The notes under the pieces are model-generated. The model was not told where the DNA came from, did not search any database, and saw only the letters and a list, made by a program, of their open reading frames with translations. Source: Burkholderiaceae bacterium (lineage in GTDB: Bacteria; Pseudomonadota; Gammaproteobacteria; Burkholderiales; Burkholderiaceae_C). From it: a DNA stretch of 64,000 nt. Location: positions 1,488,001-1,552,000 of the forward strand of contig JACKLI010000001.1 of NCBI GenBank assembly GCA_024235995.1. The letters run 5' to 3'. Of this stretch, positions 20,140-30,719 are shown piece after piece (the first letter of the stretch is position 1; each line of letters begins with the position of its first letter). The translations under genes were made by a program, and so were the position numbers.

Positions 20140-22422
20140 TCAGGACGTCGCGCCCTGCAGCCGGCCCTGCGGCGCGTCGGCCGCGTCGCGCTGGAACACG
20201 CCCAGCACCACCTGCCAGGCCATGGCCAGGGCGCCGACGATGAACACCACGTCGCCGTAGGTGCGCACCCAGCGCAGGGTCTGCAGCAGGGGCTGCTGCA
20301 TGAAGGCCTCGCTGCGCGCCCACCACAGGCCTTCGCTCACGCTGGCGTTGAACTGCATGATGCCGATGGGCAGCAGGCTGGTGGCGATCATCAGCACCAG
20401 GCCGCCGTTCAGGCCCCAGAACGCCGTCTTCATCAGGCGCTCGCTGAACACCAGGCTGGGGCGGATGTAGCGCAGCACCAGCAGCGTGAAGCCCAGCGCC
20501 AGGAAGCCATACACGCCGAACAGCGCGGCATGGGCGTGCACCGGCGTGGTGTTCAGGCCCTGGATGTAGTACAGCGCGATCGGCGGGTTGATCATGAAGC
20601 CGAACACGCCCGCGCCCAGCATGTTCCAGAACGCCACGGTGACAAACGCCAGCAGCGGCCACTTGAGGTTTTCCATCCAGGGCGCGCGGGTCTTCAGGCG
20701 CCACTGCTCCCAGGCCTCGTGGCCCAGCACGATCAGCGGCACCACCTCGAGCGCGCTGAAGGCGGCGCCGACGGCCATCACGGGCGTGGTGGTGCCGGCG
20801 AAGTACAGGTGGTGGAAGGTGCCCGGAATGCCGCCCAGGAGGAACAGCGAGGCCGACGCCAGGCTGGCCGTGGTGGCCATGGAGCGCGAGACCAGGCCCA
20901 TGCTGCTGAAGACGAAGGCCAGCGCCGTGGTGGCAAACACCTCGAAGAAGCCCTCCACCCACAGGTGCACCACCCACCAGCGCCAGTATTCCATCACCGA
21001 CAGGTTGGTGCGCTCGCCATAGAACAGGCCGGCGCCGTAGAACAGGCCGATGGCACCCACCGAGGCGGTGAGCAGGGCCAGCAGGTTCTTGTCCTCGCCG
21101 GACTTCCTGAGCAGCGCCGGCGTCACGCCGCGCAGCATCAGCACCAGCCAGAACAGGATGCCGACCCACTTGAGGATCTGCCACAGGCGGCCCAGGTCCA
21201 CGAACTCATAGCCCTGGTGGCCCAGCCAGAAGCTCCACTCCGGCGGCAGCTTGTGCGCGATGGCCAGGTAGTTGCCGACGAAGGAGCCGACGCAGACGAC
21301 GACCAGCGCCCAGAACAGGATGTCCACGCCCAGCTTCTGGTACTTGGAGTCCTTGCCGCCGTTGATGATGGGCGCCAGGAACAGGCCGACGGCCAGAAAG
21401 CCCGTGGCGATCCAGAACAGCGCGGCCTGGATGTGCCAGGTGCGCGTGAGCGCGTAGGGGAACCACTGCGACACGTCGATGCCGTAGAAGCGCTGGCCTT
21501 CCACCGTGTAGTGCGCGGTGAAGCCGCCGATGAACACCTGGAAGACGAACAGGCCCACGACCAGGAACAGGTACTTGCCCAGCGCGTGCTGTGAGGGCGT
21601 GAGCGCAAAGCGCGTCAGCGGGTCGTGCGCGGGGACGGCGGGGTCGGACTCGTCGTGCCTGCCCAGGAAGGACCAGCCCCACACCAGAAAGCCTATGCCG
21701 GCCAGCAGCACCACCACGCTGACCACCGACCACACCACGTTCTCGCTGCTCGGCACGTTGTCGATCAGCGGCTCGTGCGGCCAGTTGTTGGTGTAGGTGA
21801 CGTGGCTGTCCGGACGCTCGGCCGACGCGGCCCAGGCGGTCCAGAAGAAGAAGTGCGTCAGCTGCTGGCGGCGCTCGGCGCTGGGCAGCGTGTCCTCCTT
21901 CATGGCGAAGTGCTCGCGGCTCTTTTGCAGCGAGGGGTCGGCCGAGAACAGGCGCTCGTAGTGGTCGGCCGTCTGCGCCATGGCCTGCGCGCGGCGCTCG
22001 CTCACCACCAGCCGGTTTTGCGCGTCCACCCCGTCGCCGCGGTACTCGGCCTTCAGCTCGGCGCGCAGCGCGCCTTGCGGGCCGGCGCCCAATTCGGCGT
22101 AGGGCTTGCCGTATTGCGCCCGGGCGGCCAGGTCGAGCCAGGCCGTCAGCTCACGGTGCAGCCAGTCGGCCGTCCAGTCGGGCGCCTGGTAGGCGCCGTG
22201 GCCCCAGATGGAGCCCAGCTGCATGCCGCCCACCGACTGCCAGGCGGTCTGGCCGTCGAGGATGTCCTCGCCCGTGAAGAGCGGCTTGCCGCTGTCCGTC
22301 ACCACCTGGGTGGGGATGGGCGGCGCCGAGCGGTAGATGTCGGCGCCGAAGTAGCCCAGCAGCGAGAACATCACGATGCATAGGCCGATCAGGGTGAACC
22401 AGTGTTTCTTGTAGCGTCCCAT
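20140..22422 (-). CDS. norB: Quinol-dependent nitric oxide reductase (qNOR)
   Basis: Single-chain nitric oxide reductase of 760 residues that reduces two NO to N2O at the inner membrane with electrons from quinol. The long N-terminal extension with a first helix and a periplasmic domain (residues about 10-230, DIYRSAPPIPTQVV, GSIWGHGAYQAPDW) replaces the cytochrome c subunit of cNOR. About fourteen helices in all include conserved heme/metal histidine regions such as WWVVHLWVEGFFEVF, GTFHHLYFAGTT and PVHAHAALFGVYGF. It is divergent from norR, whose boxes lie 250-310 bases upstream. It could serve denitrification or NO detoxification; no other denitrification gene is in view. Confidence 0.96.
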   Translation of the reverse strand: MGRYKKHWFTLIGLCIVMFSLLGYFGADIYRSAPPIPTQVVTDSGKPLFTGEDILDGQTAWQSVGGMQLGSIWGHGAYQAPDWTADWLHRELTAWLDLAARAQYGKPYAELGAGPQGALRAELKAEYRGDGVDAQNRLVVSERRAQAMAQTADHYERLFSADPSLQKSREHFAMKEDTLPSAERRQQLTHFFFWTAWAASAERPDSHVTYTNNWPHEPLIDNVPSSENVVWSVVSVVVLLAGIGFLVWGWSFLGRHDESDPAVPAHDPLTRFALTPSQHALGKYLFLVVGLFVFQVFIGGFTAHYTVEGQRFYGIDVSQWFPYALTRTWHIQAALFWIATGFLAVGLFLAPIINGGKDSKYQKLGVDILFWALVVVCVGSFVGNYLAIAHKLPPEWSFWLGHQGYEFVDLGRLWQILKWVGILFWLVLMLRGVTPALLRKSGEDKNLLALLTASVGAIGLFYGAGLFYGERTNLSVMEYWRWWVVHLWVEGFFEVFATTALAFVFSSMGLVSRSMATTASLASASLFLLGGIPGTFHHLYFAGTTTPVMAVGAAFSALEVVPLIVLGHEAWEQWRLKTRAPWMENLKWPLLAFVTVAFWNMLGAGVFGFMINPPIALYYIQGLNTTPVHAHAALFGVYGFLALGFTLLVLRYIRPSLVFSERLMKTAFWGLNGGLVLMIATSLLPIGIMQFNASVSEGLWWARSEAFMQQPLLQTLRWVRTYGDVVFIVGALAMAWQVVLGVFQRDAADAPQGRLQGATS

Positions 22423-22675
22423 GATGGTCGGGTCTTTCGGAAAGGGTGTCGGGGTCAGGCGTGCAGGCCGGTCCGCCAGGCGCGGGCGCCGGGCCGGCGG
22501 TCAAGGTCGGGGATGCGGGTGCGTGCCAGCGGCGGCGGGCGGCGCGACGTGGGAGAAGGCTGGGTTTGGGTCATGGTCTTTCCTGCTTTGCGTCATATCA
22601 AGGGTTTACCCTGCGTTTATGCCCGCCTCGAGCCGGGAAAAAATTGACCCATGTTCAATAAATCGGGAAAGCAAC

Positions 22676-22688
22676 GGTTATAAATACC
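22676..22688. promoter_or_regulatory. NorR box 1
   Basis: GGT-TATAAAT-ACC matches the GGT-N7-ACC NorR recognition element described upstream of nor genes in Ralstonia and related bacteria. The nearest of the three to norB. Confidence 0.75.
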
Positions 22689-22700
22689 CGATTGATTAAA

Positions 22701-22713
22701 GGTTAAAATGACC
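22701..22713. promoter_or_regulatory. NorR box 2
   Basis: GGT-TAAAATG-ACC fits GGT-N7-ACC. Its centre is 25 bases from box 1. Confidence 0.75.
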
Positions 22714-22720
22714 ATATCAA

Positions 22721-22727
22721 GGTAAAT

Positions 22728-22733
<6 letters not shown>
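22721..22733. promoter_or_regulatory. NorR box 3, overlapping the norR start codon
   Basis: GGT-AAATATG-ACC fits GGT-N7-ACC. Its centre is 20 bases from box 2. The ATG within it is the norR start codon, so NorR binding here should interfere with its own expression. Confidence 0.7.
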
Positions 22734-24293
<1,560 letters not shown>

Positions 24294-24296
<3 letters not shown>

Positions 24297-24460
24297 GAGC
24301 CTGGGCGGCAGAAGGCGTCGAAGCGAAACGTGCGAAAAACGAGGACAGCGTGGTGATACCAACAAGCCCATAGCCGAGCTATGGGCGCCGTTGGGAGCGC
24401 CGCGATGGACCGTTTTCTCGCGCGTTGCAGCCGACGCAGCTTCTGCCGCCCAGACTCCTA
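24294..24460. repeat. 167-bp imperfect palindrome (MITE-like)
   Basis: The outer arms TAGGAGCCTGGGCGGCAGAAG and CTTCTGCCGCCCAGACTCCTA are complementary except for one base. Pairing continues inward with mismatches (CGAAAAACG against CGTTTTCTCG). At the centre GCCCATAGC-CGA-GCTATGGGC is a perfect stem. The left end supplies the norR stop codon. The rest of the gap to 24591 shows nothing I recognise. The element could be a non-autonomous mobile element or act as a terminator between the convergent norR and sulP genes. Confidence 0.75.
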
Positions 24461-24591
24461 GGCTTGCACCCGGCGGCGCCCGCCAGTTGAAGAGCGCGAC
24501 GCCGATCCATGGGGGACATGCTGGCCCCTCATGTGCGTTGATGCCGGTGCCAGTCCAGCAAGCTTGCCGGCCGGCGCCACCCACCGTGCTT

Positions 24592-26301
24592 TCATGGCTG
24601 CGGGTCGGCGCCGGTGGGCTCGGTGGCGCCGGGCGGCGAGGAGGCGATGGCATCGGCCGCCGCCACCGCGCGCGCCAGGTCGGGCTGCAGGTCGGCCTTG
24701 ATCAGGGGCAGCAGGCCGCAGCGCCGCGCCATGTCCAGCGGCTGGGTGGCCAGGGCGCTGGCGATCAGCCGCACGCCCTGCGCCTGGCAGGTGCGCGCCA
24801 GCGCCAGCAGGGCGTCGGCGCCGGTCGAGTCGAGGTACATCACGTGCTCGAAGTCGAGCACCAGCGCCCGCGCGGGCAGCTGGTCCTGCAAAGCCTCGAC
24901 CAGCGGGGCCGAGCCGAAGAACAGCGCGCCCGACAGGCGCTTGACCTGCACCTGCGTGCCGGCCGCCTTCAGCTCGGGCGGCGCCAGCGCATCGGCGCGC
25001 GACAGCCGCGCGATGCGCACGATGAAGGTCACGCAGGCGGCGACGATGCCCAGCTGCACCGCCACCGTCAGGTCGAAGATCACGGTCAAAAAGAACACCG
25101 ACAGCAGCGTGAAGCGGTAGGGCACGGTCAGGTTGCGCAGGTGCGCGAAGGCGTGCCACTCGCCCATGTTCCAGGCCACGAATATCAGGATGGCGGCCAG
25201 CGTGGCCAGCGGGATGGAGGACGCCAGCGGTGCGGCCACCAGGATGACCAGCAGCAGCACCAGCGCATGCACGATGCCGGCAATGGGGCTGGTGGCGCCG
25301 CTCTTGACGTTGGTGACGGTGCGCGCGATGGTGCCGGTGGCCGGCATGCCGCCCATCAGCGGCGCCACGAAGTTGGCGATGCCCTGGGCCATCAGCTCCT
25401 GGTTGGGGTCGTGCCGCTCGCCGATCAGGCCGTCGGTCACGCGCGCGCACAGCAGCGACTCGATGGCGCCCAGCAGCGCCAGCGTGATGGCCGGCATCAG
25501 CAGGTAGCGCACGGTTTCCCAGCTGAACTCGGGCAGCGTGAACGCCGGCAGCGCCGCCGGGATGCCGCCGAAGCGCGAGCCGATGGTTTCCACCGGCAGC
25601 TTGAACACGCCCACCGCCGTGGTGGCCACCACCAGCGCCACGATGGAGCCCGGCACCCGGTTGAGCTGGCCCGAGAACGGCGCCCGCGGGCCCAGTGTGG
25701 GCATGGCGTGCTGCCAGCCGATGATGATGACCAGCGACACGGCCGCCACCCCCAGCGCCCAGGGGTTGAGCGTGTGCAGGTTGGCCCACAGCGCACCCAC
25801 GATGCCGAAAAAGTCACCCGGCATCTTGTCGATGGACAGGCCCAGGAAGTCCTTGACCTGCGACAGCCCGATCAGCACCGCGATGCCGTTGGTGAAGCCG
25901 ATGATCACCGCGATCGGAATGAAGCGCACCAGCGTGCCCAGCCGCAGCAGGCCCATGGCGAACAGCAGCACGCCCGAGAAGGCGGTGGCGATGATCAGGT
26001 TGGGCACGCCGTAGCGCTCGACGATGCCGTAGACGATGACGATGAAGGCGCCCGCCGGCCCGCCGATCTGCACCCGGCAGCCGCCCAGCACGGCAATCAG
26101 AAAGCCCGCGACGATGGCGGTGAACAGCCCCGCCTGCGGCGGCAGGCCCGAGGCGATGGCAAAGGCCATGGCCAGCGGCAGCGCCACCACGGCCACCGTG
26201 AGGCCCGCCCCGAAGTCCTGCACCAGGCGCTGGCGGTCGTAGCCGCGCAGGGCGTCGATGATGCGGGGGCGAAAGCGGGCGATGGGCAAGGAACTGGCCA
26301 T
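24592..26301 (-). CDS. SulP family anion transporter with STAS domain
   Basis: Inner-membrane transporter of 569 residues in the SLC26/SulP family, which moves sulfate, bicarbonate or other anions. The membrane part (about 20-430) includes GLTVAVVALPLAMAFAIASG, GGCRVQIGGPAGAFIVIVYG and NIKS-type TGTIARTVTNVKSGATSPIAG. A C-terminal STAS domain (about 445-545) contains VLDFEHVMYLDSTGADALL. The ATG at 26301 (MASSLPIARFRPR) was chosen; the frame continues 26 codons upstream without family likeness. It stands alone and converges on norR. Substrate cannot be fixed from sequence. Confidence 0.9.
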   Translation of the reverse strand: MASSLPIARFRPRIIDALRGYDRQRLVQDFGAGLTVAVVALPLAMAFAIASGLPPQAGLFTAIVAGFLIAVLGGCRVQIGGPAGAFIVIVYGIVERYGVPNLIIATAFSGVLLFAMGLLRLGTLVRFIPIAVIIGFTNGIAVLIGLSQVKDFLGLSIDKMPGDFFGIVGALWANLHTLNPWALGVAAVSLVIIIGWQHAMPTLGPRAPFSGQLNRVPGSIVALVVATTAVGVFKLPVETIGSRFGGIPAALPAFTLPEFSWETVRYLLMPAITLALLGAIESLLCARVTDGLIGERHDPNQELMAQGIANFVAPLMGGMPATGTIARTVTNVKSGATSPIAGIVHALVLLLVILVAAPLASSIPLATLAAILIFVAWNMGEWHAFAHLRNLTVPYRFTLLSVFFLTVIFDLTVAVQLGIVAACVTFIVRIARLSRADALAPPELKAAGTQVQVKRLSGALFFGSAPLVEALQDQLPARALVLDFEHVMYLDSTGADALLALARTCQAQGVRLIASALATQPLDMARRCGLLPLIKADLQPDLARAVAAADAIASSPPGATEPTGADPQP

Positions 26302-26443
26302 GGGATGCAGTGCTTGAATGAATGCAGGGGCTCCCGGCGCGATGCGCGTGCAGCCAACCCGGCTGTCTGGCGCGTGCATCGGAATTGGGAGCAGACCCGT
26401 TGATTGTGCGCCTGCCGGATCGGCCGAAAGCCCAGGCGGCGTA

Positions 26444-26473
26444 ATGACATTGGCAGTACGTTGCCGCTAGAAT
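26444..26473 (+). promoter_or_regulatory. Promoter and candidate operator of the toxin-antitoxin pair
   Basis: ATGACA (26444-26449), 18 bases, then TAGAAT (26468-26473) form a reasonable sigma70 promoter. The inverted repeat GGCA-GTACGT-TGCC (26452-26465) lies in the spacer, a good place for an autorepressing antitoxin to bind. The start codon is about 30 bases downstream. Confidence 0.5.
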
Positions 26474-26509
26474 GCCTGTTGCCCCGGACGCAAGAAGGAG
26501 GCCTTTACC

Positions 26510-26788
26510 GTGTCAACCGTCGCCACCCGCACCACACTCAACCTTCGGATCAAGCCCGAAGACCGCGGTCTGATCGACCGTGCGGCGCAAGCCTGCGGAA
26601 AAAACCGGACCGCGTTTGTCCTGGACGCCGCGCGCGCCGTGGCTGAAAAAACCTTGCTGGATCGGGCCCTGCTCCAGGTGTCGCCGCAGGTCTACGACGC
26701 CTTCGTCGCCCGTCTGGACATGCCGCCCAGCCCCAGCGCGCGCCTGCGCAAGACGATGCAGACGCCCGCGCCCTGGGACAAGGCATGA
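26510..26788 (+). CDS. DUF1778 (TacA-like) antitoxin
   Basis: A 92-residue ribbon-helix-helix antitoxin of the DUF1778/TacA family. The N-terminal DNA-binding part is TRTTLNLRIKPEDRGLIDRA, followed by ACGKNRTAFVLDAARAVAEK, and the C-terminal tail (about 55-92) would wrap the toxin. The start is GTG at 26510 behind AAGGAGG. Its stop overlaps the toxin ATG (ATGA at 26785). In the family the antitoxin neutralises an acetyltransferase toxin and represses the operon. The family call is firm; activity here is inferred. Confidence 0.9.
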   Translation: MSTVATRTTLNLRIKPEDRGLIDRAAQACGKNRTAFVLDAARAVAEKTLLDRALLQVSPQVYDAFVARLDMPPSPSARLRKTMQTPAPWDKA

Positions 26789-27276
26789 CGCTGGGCGCGC
26801 CCGAGCCGCTGAGCCCCCGCCACGACGTGAGCGCGTGCCGCTCGGGTGTGGCGTCGCTGGACGCCTGGCTGGCGCGGCATGCCTTGAAGAACCAGGCCAG
26901 CGGAGCGTCCCGCACCTTCGTGGTGTGCGCCGGCCGGCGCGTGGTGGCGTGGTACGCCCTGGCGTCCAGCGCGGTCGCGCTGGATGCCGCGTCCGGCCGG
27001 TTTCGACGCAACATGCCCGATCCGATACCGGTCGTCGTCCTGGGCCGCCTGGCCATCGATCAGGCGCTGCAAGGGCAGGGGCTTGGCCGCGCCCTGGTGC
27101 GGGATGCGGCGCTGCGCGTCGCCCAGGCCGCCGACATCATCGGCGTGCGCGGACTGCTGGTGCACGCCTTGTCCGACTCCGCCAGGGCGTTCTATGAGCG
27201 GGTCGGGTTTGACCCTTCGCCGCTCGATCCCATGACCTTGATGATCACGCTGGCCGATTTGCGGGCATCCCTGTAG
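26785..27276 (+). CDS. GNAT-family (TacT-like) toxin
   Basis: A 163-residue GCN5-type acetyltransferase. Toxins of this family block translation by acetylating the amino group of charged tRNAs. The acetyl-CoA-binding motif A is VVVLGRLAIDQALQGQGLGR (QGQGLG in the pyrophosphate loop), and the conserved late tyrosine is in SARAFYERVGF. The N-terminal FVVCAGRRVVAWYALASSAV is also typical of TacT/AtaT proteins. Translation is coupled to the antitoxin by a 4-base overlap. Length and motifs are intact, so it is likely functional. Confidence 0.9.
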   Translation: MTLGAPEPLSPRHDVSACRSGVASLDAWLARHALKNQASGASRTFVVCAGRRVVAWYALASSAVALDAASGRFRRNMPDPIPVVVLGRLAIDQALQGQGLGRALVRDAALRVAQAADIIGVRGLLVHALSDSARAFYERVGFDPSPLDPMTLMITLADLRASL

Positions 27277-27311
27277 CGCCGCGGGCATGCCATGCGCCCG
27301 GGGGTGCCGGT

Positions 27312-29387
27312 TCAGCGCACCCGCATGCCAAGCTGCGCGCCGGCGAAGGGCTCCAGCACGTAGATGCCGGGCTGCGCCTTTTCGTCGGCGTGGCTGGCGG
27401 CCAGCACCATGCCTTCGCTAACGCCGAACTTCATCTTGCGCGGCGCCAGGTTGGCCACCAGCACCGTCAGCTTGCCCTTGAGGTCTTCGGGCTGGTAGGC
27501 GCTGGCGATGCCGGAAAAGACGTTGCGCGTGCGGCCTTCGCCGGCGTCCAGCGTCAGGCGCAGCAGCTTGGTTGAGCCTTCCACGGCCTGGCAATCGACG
27601 ATGCGGGCGATGCGCAGGTCGATCCTGGCGAAGTCGTCGATGGTGATCGTGGGGGCGATGGCCTCGCCGCCGGGCAGGGTCGCGGTTGCTTCTGTTTCAA
27701 TAGCTGCTTGCGCTTGTGGGGTGCCGGCTGGAGGCTCGAACAAGGCTTCAAGCTGCTTGGCGTCCACGCGCTGCATCAGGTGCTTGTATTCGCCGATCTG
27801 CCAGCCGGCGCCCAGCGGGCGGGCAGCGTCGTCAAAGCCCTCGGGCGGCACCATCAAAAACTGAGCCACCTCGGCAGCCAGCCGCGGCAGGATGGGCTTG
27901 AGGTAAATCGTCAGGACGCGGAAGGCCTCGATGCAGGTGCTGCACACGTCGTGCAGGCGTTCGGTTTGGTCGGGCTTCTTGGCCAGCTCCCAGGGCTTGT
28001 TGGCGTCCACGTAGGCGTTCACGCGGTCGCACAGCGCCATCGTTTCGCGCACGGCCTTGCCGTAGTCGCGCTGCTCGTACAGCGCGGTGATGTCCGCGCA
28101 GGCGGCCTGCAGCGTTTGCAGCAGCGCCGCGCCGTCGGCTGACACGGTGCCCAGGCGCCCTTCGAAGCGCTTGCTGATGAAGCCGGCGGCGCGGCTGGCG
28201 ATGTTGATGTACTTGCCCACCAGGTCGCTGTTGACGCGGGCCATGAAGTCGTCGGCGTTGAAGTCGATGTCTTCGTTGCGCCCCGACAGCTTGGCCGCCA
28301 GGTAGTAGCGCAGCCACTCGGGGTTCATGCCCAGCTCCAGGTACTTGAGCGGGTCCAGCCCGGTGCCACGGCTCTTGCTCATCTTCTCGCCGTTGTTGAC
28401 GGTGAGAAAGCCGTGCACGAACACGTTGTCGGGCACCTTGCGGCCGCTGAACTTGAGCATCGCGGGCCAGAACAGGGTGTGGAAGGTGATGATGTCTTTG
28501 CCGATGAAGTGGTACTGCTCCAGCCCGGGGCGCGCCATGTAGGCGTCGAAGTCCTCGCCACGCTTGCCCAACAGGTTCTTCAGGCTGGCCAGGTAGCCGA
28601 TGGGCGCGTCCAGCCACACGTAAAAATACTTGCCCGGCGCATCGGGGATCTCGATGCCGAAGTAGGGCGCGTCGCGCGAGATGTCCCAGTCGCCCATCTT
28701 CACCGTGCCGCTGGCGTCGGCGTCGATCCACTCGCGCACCTTGTTGGCCACCTCGGGCTGCACGCGGTCCAGCCACTGGCGCAAAAAGGCGATGCAGCGC
28801 GCGTCCGACAGCTTGAAAAAGAAGTGCTCGCTGCTTTTCAGCTCGGGGCGCGCGCCGGTCAGGGCCGAATAGGGCTCGATCAGCTCGGTGGGTGCGTACA
28901 CCGCGCCGCACACCTCGCAGTTGTCGCCGTACTGGTCCTTGGCGTGGCAGTTGGGGCATTCGCCCTTGATGAAGCGGTCGGGCAGGAACATGCCCTTTTG
29001 CGGGTCGTAGAACTGCTCGATGGTGCGCGACTCGATCAGGCCGGCGGCGCGCAGGTCCTTGTAGATGGCCTGCGAGATGGCGGTGTTCTCGGGGCTGTGC
29101 GTGCTGTGCCAGTTGTCGAAGCCGATCAGAAAGCCGTCCAGGTACTGCTTGCGCCCGGCGGCGATGCCGGCCACGAACTGCTCGGGCGTGACGCCGGCCT
29201 TCTCGGCCGCGATCATGATGGGCGCGCCGTGCGCGTCGTCGGCGCCCACGAAGTCGACCGCGTGGCCCTGCATGCGTTGGTACCGCACCCAGATGTCGGC
29301 CTGGATGTATTCCATGATGTGGCCGATGTGGAACTTGCCGTTGGCGTACGGCAGCGCGGTGGTGACGAAGAGCTGGCGGGTGGACAT
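27312..29387 (-). CDS. metG: Methionyl-tRNA synthetase with an in-frame repeat insertion
   Basis: Cytoplasmic enzyme of 691 residues that charges tRNA-Met. The class I motifs are HIGH at residues 20-23 and KMSKS at 335-339. The zinc-binding insert shows CPNCHAKDQYGDNCEVCG. After the anticodon-binding domain comes a C-terminal tRNA-binding (OB-fold) domain from about residue 585 (TITIDDFARIDLRIARI). The linker at about 549-569 (EPPAGTPQAQAAIETEATA) is encoded by a dispersed repeat copy in reverse orientation relative to the window. All catalytic motifs are intact. Single gene, divergent from nothing essential nearby. Confidence 0.97.
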   Translation of the reverse strand: MSTRQLFVTTALPYANGKFHIGHIMEYIQADIWVRYQRMQGHAVDFVGADDAHGAPIMIAAEKAGVTPEQFVAGIAAGRKQYLDGFLIGFDNWHSTHSPENTAISQAIYKDLRAAGLIESRTIEQFYDPQKGMFLPDRFIKGECPNCHAKDQYGDNCEVCGAVYAPTELIEPYSALTGARPELKSSEHFFFKLSDARCIAFLRQWLDRVQPEVANKVREWIDADASGTVKMGDWDISRDAPYFGIEIPDAPGKYFYVWLDAPIGYLASLKNLLGKRGEDFDAYMARPGLEQYHFIGKDIITFHTLFWPAMLKFSGRKVPDNVFVHGFLTVNNGEKMSKSRGTGLDPLKYLELGMNPEWLRYYLAAKLSGRNEDIDFNADDFMARVNSDLVGKYINIASRAAGFISKRFEGRLGTVSADGAALLQTLQAACADITALYEQRDYGKAVRETMALCDRVNAYVDANKPWELAKKPDQTERLHDVCSTCIEAFRVLTIYLKPILPRLAAEVAQFLMVPPEGFDDAARPLGAGWQIGEYKHLMQRVDAKQLEALFEPPAGTPQAQAAIETEATATLPGGEAIAPTITIDDFARIDLRIARIVDCQAVEGSTKLLRLTLDAGEGRTRNVFSGIASAYQPEDLKGKLTVLVANLAPRKMKFGVSEGMVLAASHADEKAQPGIYVLEPFAGAQLGMRVR
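27684..27741 (-). repeat. Dispersed repeat copy R5, inside metG
   Basis: On the minus strand it reads CAAGCGCAAGCAGCTATTGA followed by AACAGAAGC. It is translated QAQAAIE, the same peptide and frame as the copy in nadE (QAQAAIQ). It lies in the linker before the C-terminal tRNA-binding domain. Confidence 0.8.
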
Positions 29388-29423
29388 AGGGGCGTTCGGG
29401 TGCGCGGCAAAAAACCAGCCATT

Positions 29424-30641
29424 CTATGGACTGCGCGGCCAGCCGAAGAAGCGGCAGATCGCGTCCTGCTGCGCCAGCGCGTCGGCTTCGCCCAGCCGCA
29501 TCAGCTCGGTGGTGAAGCCGGCCTCGAACATCAGGTAGGTGGCCAGCGCCGAGCTGCGCGCGCTGGGTGCGCCCCCGCGCATGCCCAAAATCGCCATCAG
29601 CGTGCGCACCGGGCGTGGCAGCGTGGCGGTGTGGCGTATGGCCACCCGGTCCAGCCGTTGCGAGGGCATGATGGTCAGCAGCTCGATCGGCCGCAGGGCG
29701 GATTCGGCGCGGCGCGCCGGCTCGATCAGGCTCAGCGTGTGGTTGATGCGGTGCAGGCGCTCGGCGTCGGCCGTCAGGGTGTCCAGGAAGATGCTGGCCA
29801 GCGCATGGTTGGCCACCTGCGCCAGCGAGGGGTAGGCCGGGTCGCCCAGGCCGGCCTCGTCCACCGGCTCGGGCGCGCTGCTGACGCCGACCACCAGCAC
29901 GCGCTGCGCGCCCAGGTGGATGGCCGGGGCGATGGGCGTGATCTGCCGCATCGAGCCGTCGCCGTAGTAGGCGGCCTGGCCATTGACCTCGATGCGCGTG
30001 GCCGGAAACAGCAGTGGAATGGCGGCCGAGGCCATCAGGTGCTCGATGCCGATGGGCGTGCGCACCGCGCGGCGGCGCGCGCGCGCCCAGTCGCTGATCT
30101 GCTCCACCGCGTCGTAGAACACCACGTGCTCGCCGCTGCCGTAGCACGAGGTCGTCACGGCCAGCGCGCGCAGATGGCCTTGCCGCAGCAGGCCGGGCAG
30201 CCGATCCAGCGGCAGCTGCGCCTGCAGCAGGGCGCGCAGGGGGGCGTTGTCCAGCAGCGAGTGCGGCTGCAGGCCGCGCCAGCGCGGCGACAGCCAGCCC
30301 AGCAGCATCAGCGCGAACCAGCGCGCGCTGGCGGCCAGGGCATGCCGGGGCGTGGCGCGATACACCTGCTCGACGTGGAAGTGGCTCCAGAACGCGGCTA
30401 GGCGCGCCACCGCGACCTGAAAATGATCGGCCCCGCAGGCCAGCGCCGCCGCGTTGATGGCGCCGGCGGAGGTGCCGACGATGATGTCGAACGGCGCCCC
30501 GCCGGCCGGCAGGCCGTGGCGCCGCTGCAGCGCGGCGATGCCCTGCAGCACCCCGGCCTGGTAGGCCGCGCGCGCGCCGCCGCCGCTCAGCAGCAGGGCG
30601 GTGCCGGGCCGGGCGGGGGACGGCAAATTCATGGCAGTCAT
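29424..30641 (-). CDS. Patatin-like phospholipase family protein
   Basis: A 405-residue predicted lipid acyl hydrolase. The oxyanion motif is LLLSGGGARAAYQAGVLQGI, the nucleophile elbow is GTSAGA (Ser in DIIVGTSAGAINA), and the catalytic aspartate is in AAYYGDGSMRQITP (DGS rather than the more common DGG). The C-terminal part resembles the DUF3336/RssA-type bacterial patatins. The start is ambiguous: TTG 30659, ATG 30641 or ATG 30632; I take 30641. It diverges from the mrp/apbC gene. Substrate unknown. Confidence 0.88.
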   Translation of the reverse strand: MTAMNLPSPARPGTALLLSGGGARAAYQAGVLQGIAALQRRHGLPAGGAPFDIIVGTSAGAINAAALACGADHFQVAVARLAAFWSHFHVEQVYRATPRHALAASARWFALMLLGWLSPRWRGLQPHSLLDNAPLRALLQAQLPLDRLPGLLRQGHLRALAVTTSCYGSGEHVVFYDAVEQISDWARARRRAVRTPIGIEHLMASAAIPLLFPATRIEVNGQAAYYGDGSMRQITPIAPAIHLGAQRVLVVGVSSAPEPVDEAGLGDPAYPSLAQVANHALASIFLDTLTADAERLHRINHTLSLIEPARRAESALRPIELLTIMPSQRLDRVAIRHTATLPRPVRTLMAILGMRGGAPSARSSALATYLMFEAGFTTELMRLGEADALAQQDAICRFFGWPRSP

Positions 30642-30719
30642 AGGGTCATGGTGCGCCAAACGGGGAGATCGGGCTCGCGGGCAAATAGACTACCCGCTGC
30701 TTTCAAAAAAGGTCAATCC

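Larger units (their letters stand above)
22423..22727. other. norB-norR intergenic region
   Basis: The 305 bases hold no convincing gene. The right end contains three NorR boxes and is AT-rich; the left part toward norB is GC-rich. I searched for a sigma54 (GG-N10-GC) promoter directed at norB and found only poor candidates: TGGCAC at 22528-22523 has a GC one base too close, and GG/GC at 22634-22621 has correct spacing but poor flanks. Confidence 0.6.

Noticed and set aside
22513..22529. TGGCAC-N-GC as a sigma54 promoter for norB
   Set aside because: The GG to GC distance is nine bases rather than ten, and the -12 part (CCGCAT) is poor.
22644..22658. TTGACCCATGTTCAA as an FNR/NNR site
   Set aside because: The half-sites TTGA and TCAA are seven bases apart; the family requires six.
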